Source of the DNA: an uncultured Desulfovibrio sp.
GTDB lineage: Bacteria > Desulfobacterota > Desulfovibrionia > Desulfovibrionales > Desulfovibrionaceae
Length of the DNA: 15,184 nucleotides
Direction of reading: 5' to 3'
Assembly: GCF_949282365.1 (NCBI RefSeq)
Contig: NZ_CASDOY010000049.1
Span: 1-15,184 of the forward strand
Of this stretch, positions 14,159 to 15,184 are shown piece after piece (the stretch's first letter is position 1; the number at the start of each line of letters is the position of its first letter). The notes under the pieces are model-generated. The model saw nothing but the letters and a program-made list of their open reading frames with translations, ran no database searches and was not told the DNA's origin. A program made the translations under genes and the position numbers.

Positions 14159-14201
14159 AAAAAAAGCGCCCGTCTCTTGTGCAGGGACGGGCGCTTTTTT
14201 T
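14159..14201 (+). terminator. Strong rho-independent terminator, symmetric
   Basis: A 16-bp perfect inverted repeat runs AAAAAAAGCGCCCGTC (14159-14174) to GACGGGCGCTTTTTTT (14186-14201), with an 11-nt loop. The GC-rich stem and seven T's are ideal for intrinsic termination 36 nt after the exported-protein stop. The matching A-run on the other side gives a U-run in the opposite direction, so it could work both ways. Confidence 0.95.
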
Positions 14202-14202
14202 G

Positions 14203-14607
14203 TCTGCATGGCCGGGAATGGGAACTGGGCGCGATGGAAGAGCGGGGCTGTGGAAGACCGGGGCGATGCGGGACAGGCGGATGCAGGGCGGCAGATGGAG
14301 CTGGGCGGCCGGAATGGGCCGGGCATCGGGGAGCATCCGGCAGCGTGCCGCCGCCGTGGCCCCGGGGAGGCACCGGAACGGGCAGCATCCGGGAACATCC
14401 CGGCAGCGATTTTTTGGCGGCCCCCACCGCCATGTGGCGCGGGCGGCTGCAGCGAGCAGGGCGCTGTCCCTGAGGCAGGGGCGTCTGCGCTGGGGCGGAT
14501 CGTCCCGGGCGCTGCCGCCCGCATCCTCCGCCGTCATCTCCCGGCAGGGACCCAGGGCAAGGAGGCAGGGGAGGATAGTCAGGACAAGGGAAAGGGGCCG
14601 AAAGATC
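14203..14607. other. Long intergenic stretch without a supported gene
   Basis: About 400 bp between the terminator and the 3' end of the minus-strand gene. Short open frames exist on both strands, but none has a good ribosome binding site or family-like sequence. CCGGCAGCGTGCCGCC (14337-14352) occurs exactly at 12372-12387 in another gap, and its core CGGCA-GCG-TGCCG can form a small hairpin. GGCAGCATCCGGG and CGGCAGCGATTTTTT nearby have the same repeat-like flavour. Confidence 0.4.
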
Positions 14608-14650
14608 CGGGGGAAAAGGCGGGCTCTGGCGGGCCGTGCCTTTTCCCCCG
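14608..14650 (-). terminator. 13-bp hairpin after the Ala/Pro-rich gene
   Basis: CGGGGGAAAAGGC (14608-14620) pairs perfectly with GCCTTTTCCCCCG (14638-14650) around a 17-nt loop. It begins 15 nt past the stop of the minus-strand gene. There is no T-run after the stem in that direction, so it may be an atypical terminator or a hairpin that protects the RNA end. Confidence 0.5.
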
Positions 14651-14664
14651 TGAGGATCAGGGTT

Positions 14665-15184
14665 CTACTGCGCCGGGACGGCGTCCGGCGGGATGGGCGT
14701 GCCGTCATCAGGACCGGCGGGCAGGGTCTGGACACCGGGATCGGCCTGCGCGGCTCCCTCAGCCGGAGCGTCTTCCGCAGGGGCGGGCGCGCTTTCCGTG
14801 GCCGGAGCGGCGGCCTCGGCAGCGGGAGCGGCCGGAGCCGTATCTGCCGCCGGAGTCCCCGGCGCTGCGGCGTCAGGGGCGGTCTCAGGGGCCGGAGCCC
14901 CGGCGGCGGCCGGGGCGTCGTTCGCGGTCGCGTCTTCAGCGGCGCCTTCGCTCTTGGCCGGAGCGGGAGCAGCGGCAGTGTCCGTCGGGGCCGCGTCCGT
15001 CGGGACAGCCTCAGCCGGGGCGGTGGGCGTGGGGGCCGCTTCGGCAGCGGGAGCCGTCACATCAGCGGCATCAGCGGGAGTGGCGGGAGCGGCCGGAGCC
15101 GGGGAAGTCCCGGGGGCGGCCGCCGGAGCGTCCTCAGGCGTGGCCGGGGCCTTGGCCGCATCGCCCGGAGCCGTTTCCGGGGCG
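14665..15184 (-). CDS. Ala/Pro-rich low-complexity protein, C-terminal part (runs off right edge)
   Basis: The frame is open from the right edge of the window to a TAG at 14665-14667, giving about 172 visible residues; the N-terminus is outside. A GTG at 15060 is a possible start, but the frame continues upstream with identical composition, so the gene almost certainly begins beyond the window. The sequence is almost entirely Ala and Pro with scattered Glu, Asp, Thr and Gly (pieces such as APAPAEDAPAEGAAQ), and ends in TPIPPDAVPAQ. It is a disordered, acidic tail or linker with no domain visible. Such tails occur in periplasm-spanning and cell-wall-linked proteins and in some translation or envelope proteins. 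I cannot name the family. Confidence 0.7.
   Translation of the reverse strand, partial: APETAPGDAAKAPATPEDAPAAAPGTSPAPAAPATPADAADVTAPAAEAAPTPTAPAEAVPTDAAPTDTAAAPAPAKSEGAAEDATANDAPAAAGAPAPETAPDAAAPGTPAADTAPAAPAAEAAAPATESAPAPAEDAPAEGAAQADPGVQTLPAGPDDGTPIPPDAVPAQ

Noticed and set aside
14150..14473. Small open frame after the terminator
   Set aside because: It begins inside the terminator region, has no ribosome binding site, and its translation is Gly/Arg-rich shadow sequence.

Overview
This GC-rich window (about two thirds G+C by eye) carries dense housekeeping gene content and looks like chromosome of a sulfate-reducing deltaproteobacterium of the Desulfovibrio group. That placement is an inference from three things: the pairing of fabD-argS with a divergent rsmG, a single-subunit STT3/PglB oligosaccharyltransferase beside housekeeping genes, and a ~610-residue UbiD-type decarboxylase of the kind found in menaquinone (futalosine-route) organisms. 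I see no phage, plasmid, CRISPR, tRNA or rRNA genes.

Layout. 1-3002, minus strand: fabD (malonyl-CoA:ACP transacylase), argS (arginyl-tRNA synthetase) and the start of a single-pass membrane protein that runs off the left edge; these are closely spaced and probably one operon. 3003-3087: short divergent promoter region. 3088-6196, plus strand: rsmG (16S rRNA m7G527 methyltransferase) and an STT3/PglB oligosaccharyltransferase. 6455-6928, minus strand: rlmH (23S rRNA pseudouridine-1915 methyltransferase), whose start codon overlaps that of the divergent tsaC/sua5 gene (t6A biosynthesis, 6927-7595). 8123-12117, plus strand: a tight NUDIX hydrolase - ubiD - nadE operon. 12643-14122, plus strand: glpX (class II fructose-1,6-bisphosphatase) and a small exported protein of unknown function, ended by a very strong terminator. 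14665-15184, minus strand: the C-terminal part of an Ala/Pro-rich low-complexity protein running off the right edge.

The genes cover ribosome and tRNA modification (rsmG, rlmH, tsaC), translation (argS), fatty acid synthesis (fabD), NAD and menaquinone synthesis (nadE, ubiD), gluconeogenesis (glpX) and protein N-glycosylation (stt3).

The most unusual content lies between the genes. Several gaps share degenerate repeat modules. The clearest case is a pair of related elements in opposite orientation, at 7589-7875 and 12113-12300, that bracket the NUDIX-ubiD-nadE operon. They are about 85% alike over the shared parts, have terminal inverted repeats, end in an AT-rich palindrome, and sit on CTAG sequences that include the stop codons of tsaC and nadE. 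They look like a small non-autonomous (MITE-like) or REP-like family. An exact 10-mer, GAAGGATGCC, recurs in four separate intergenic gaps, and I did not find it in any gene.
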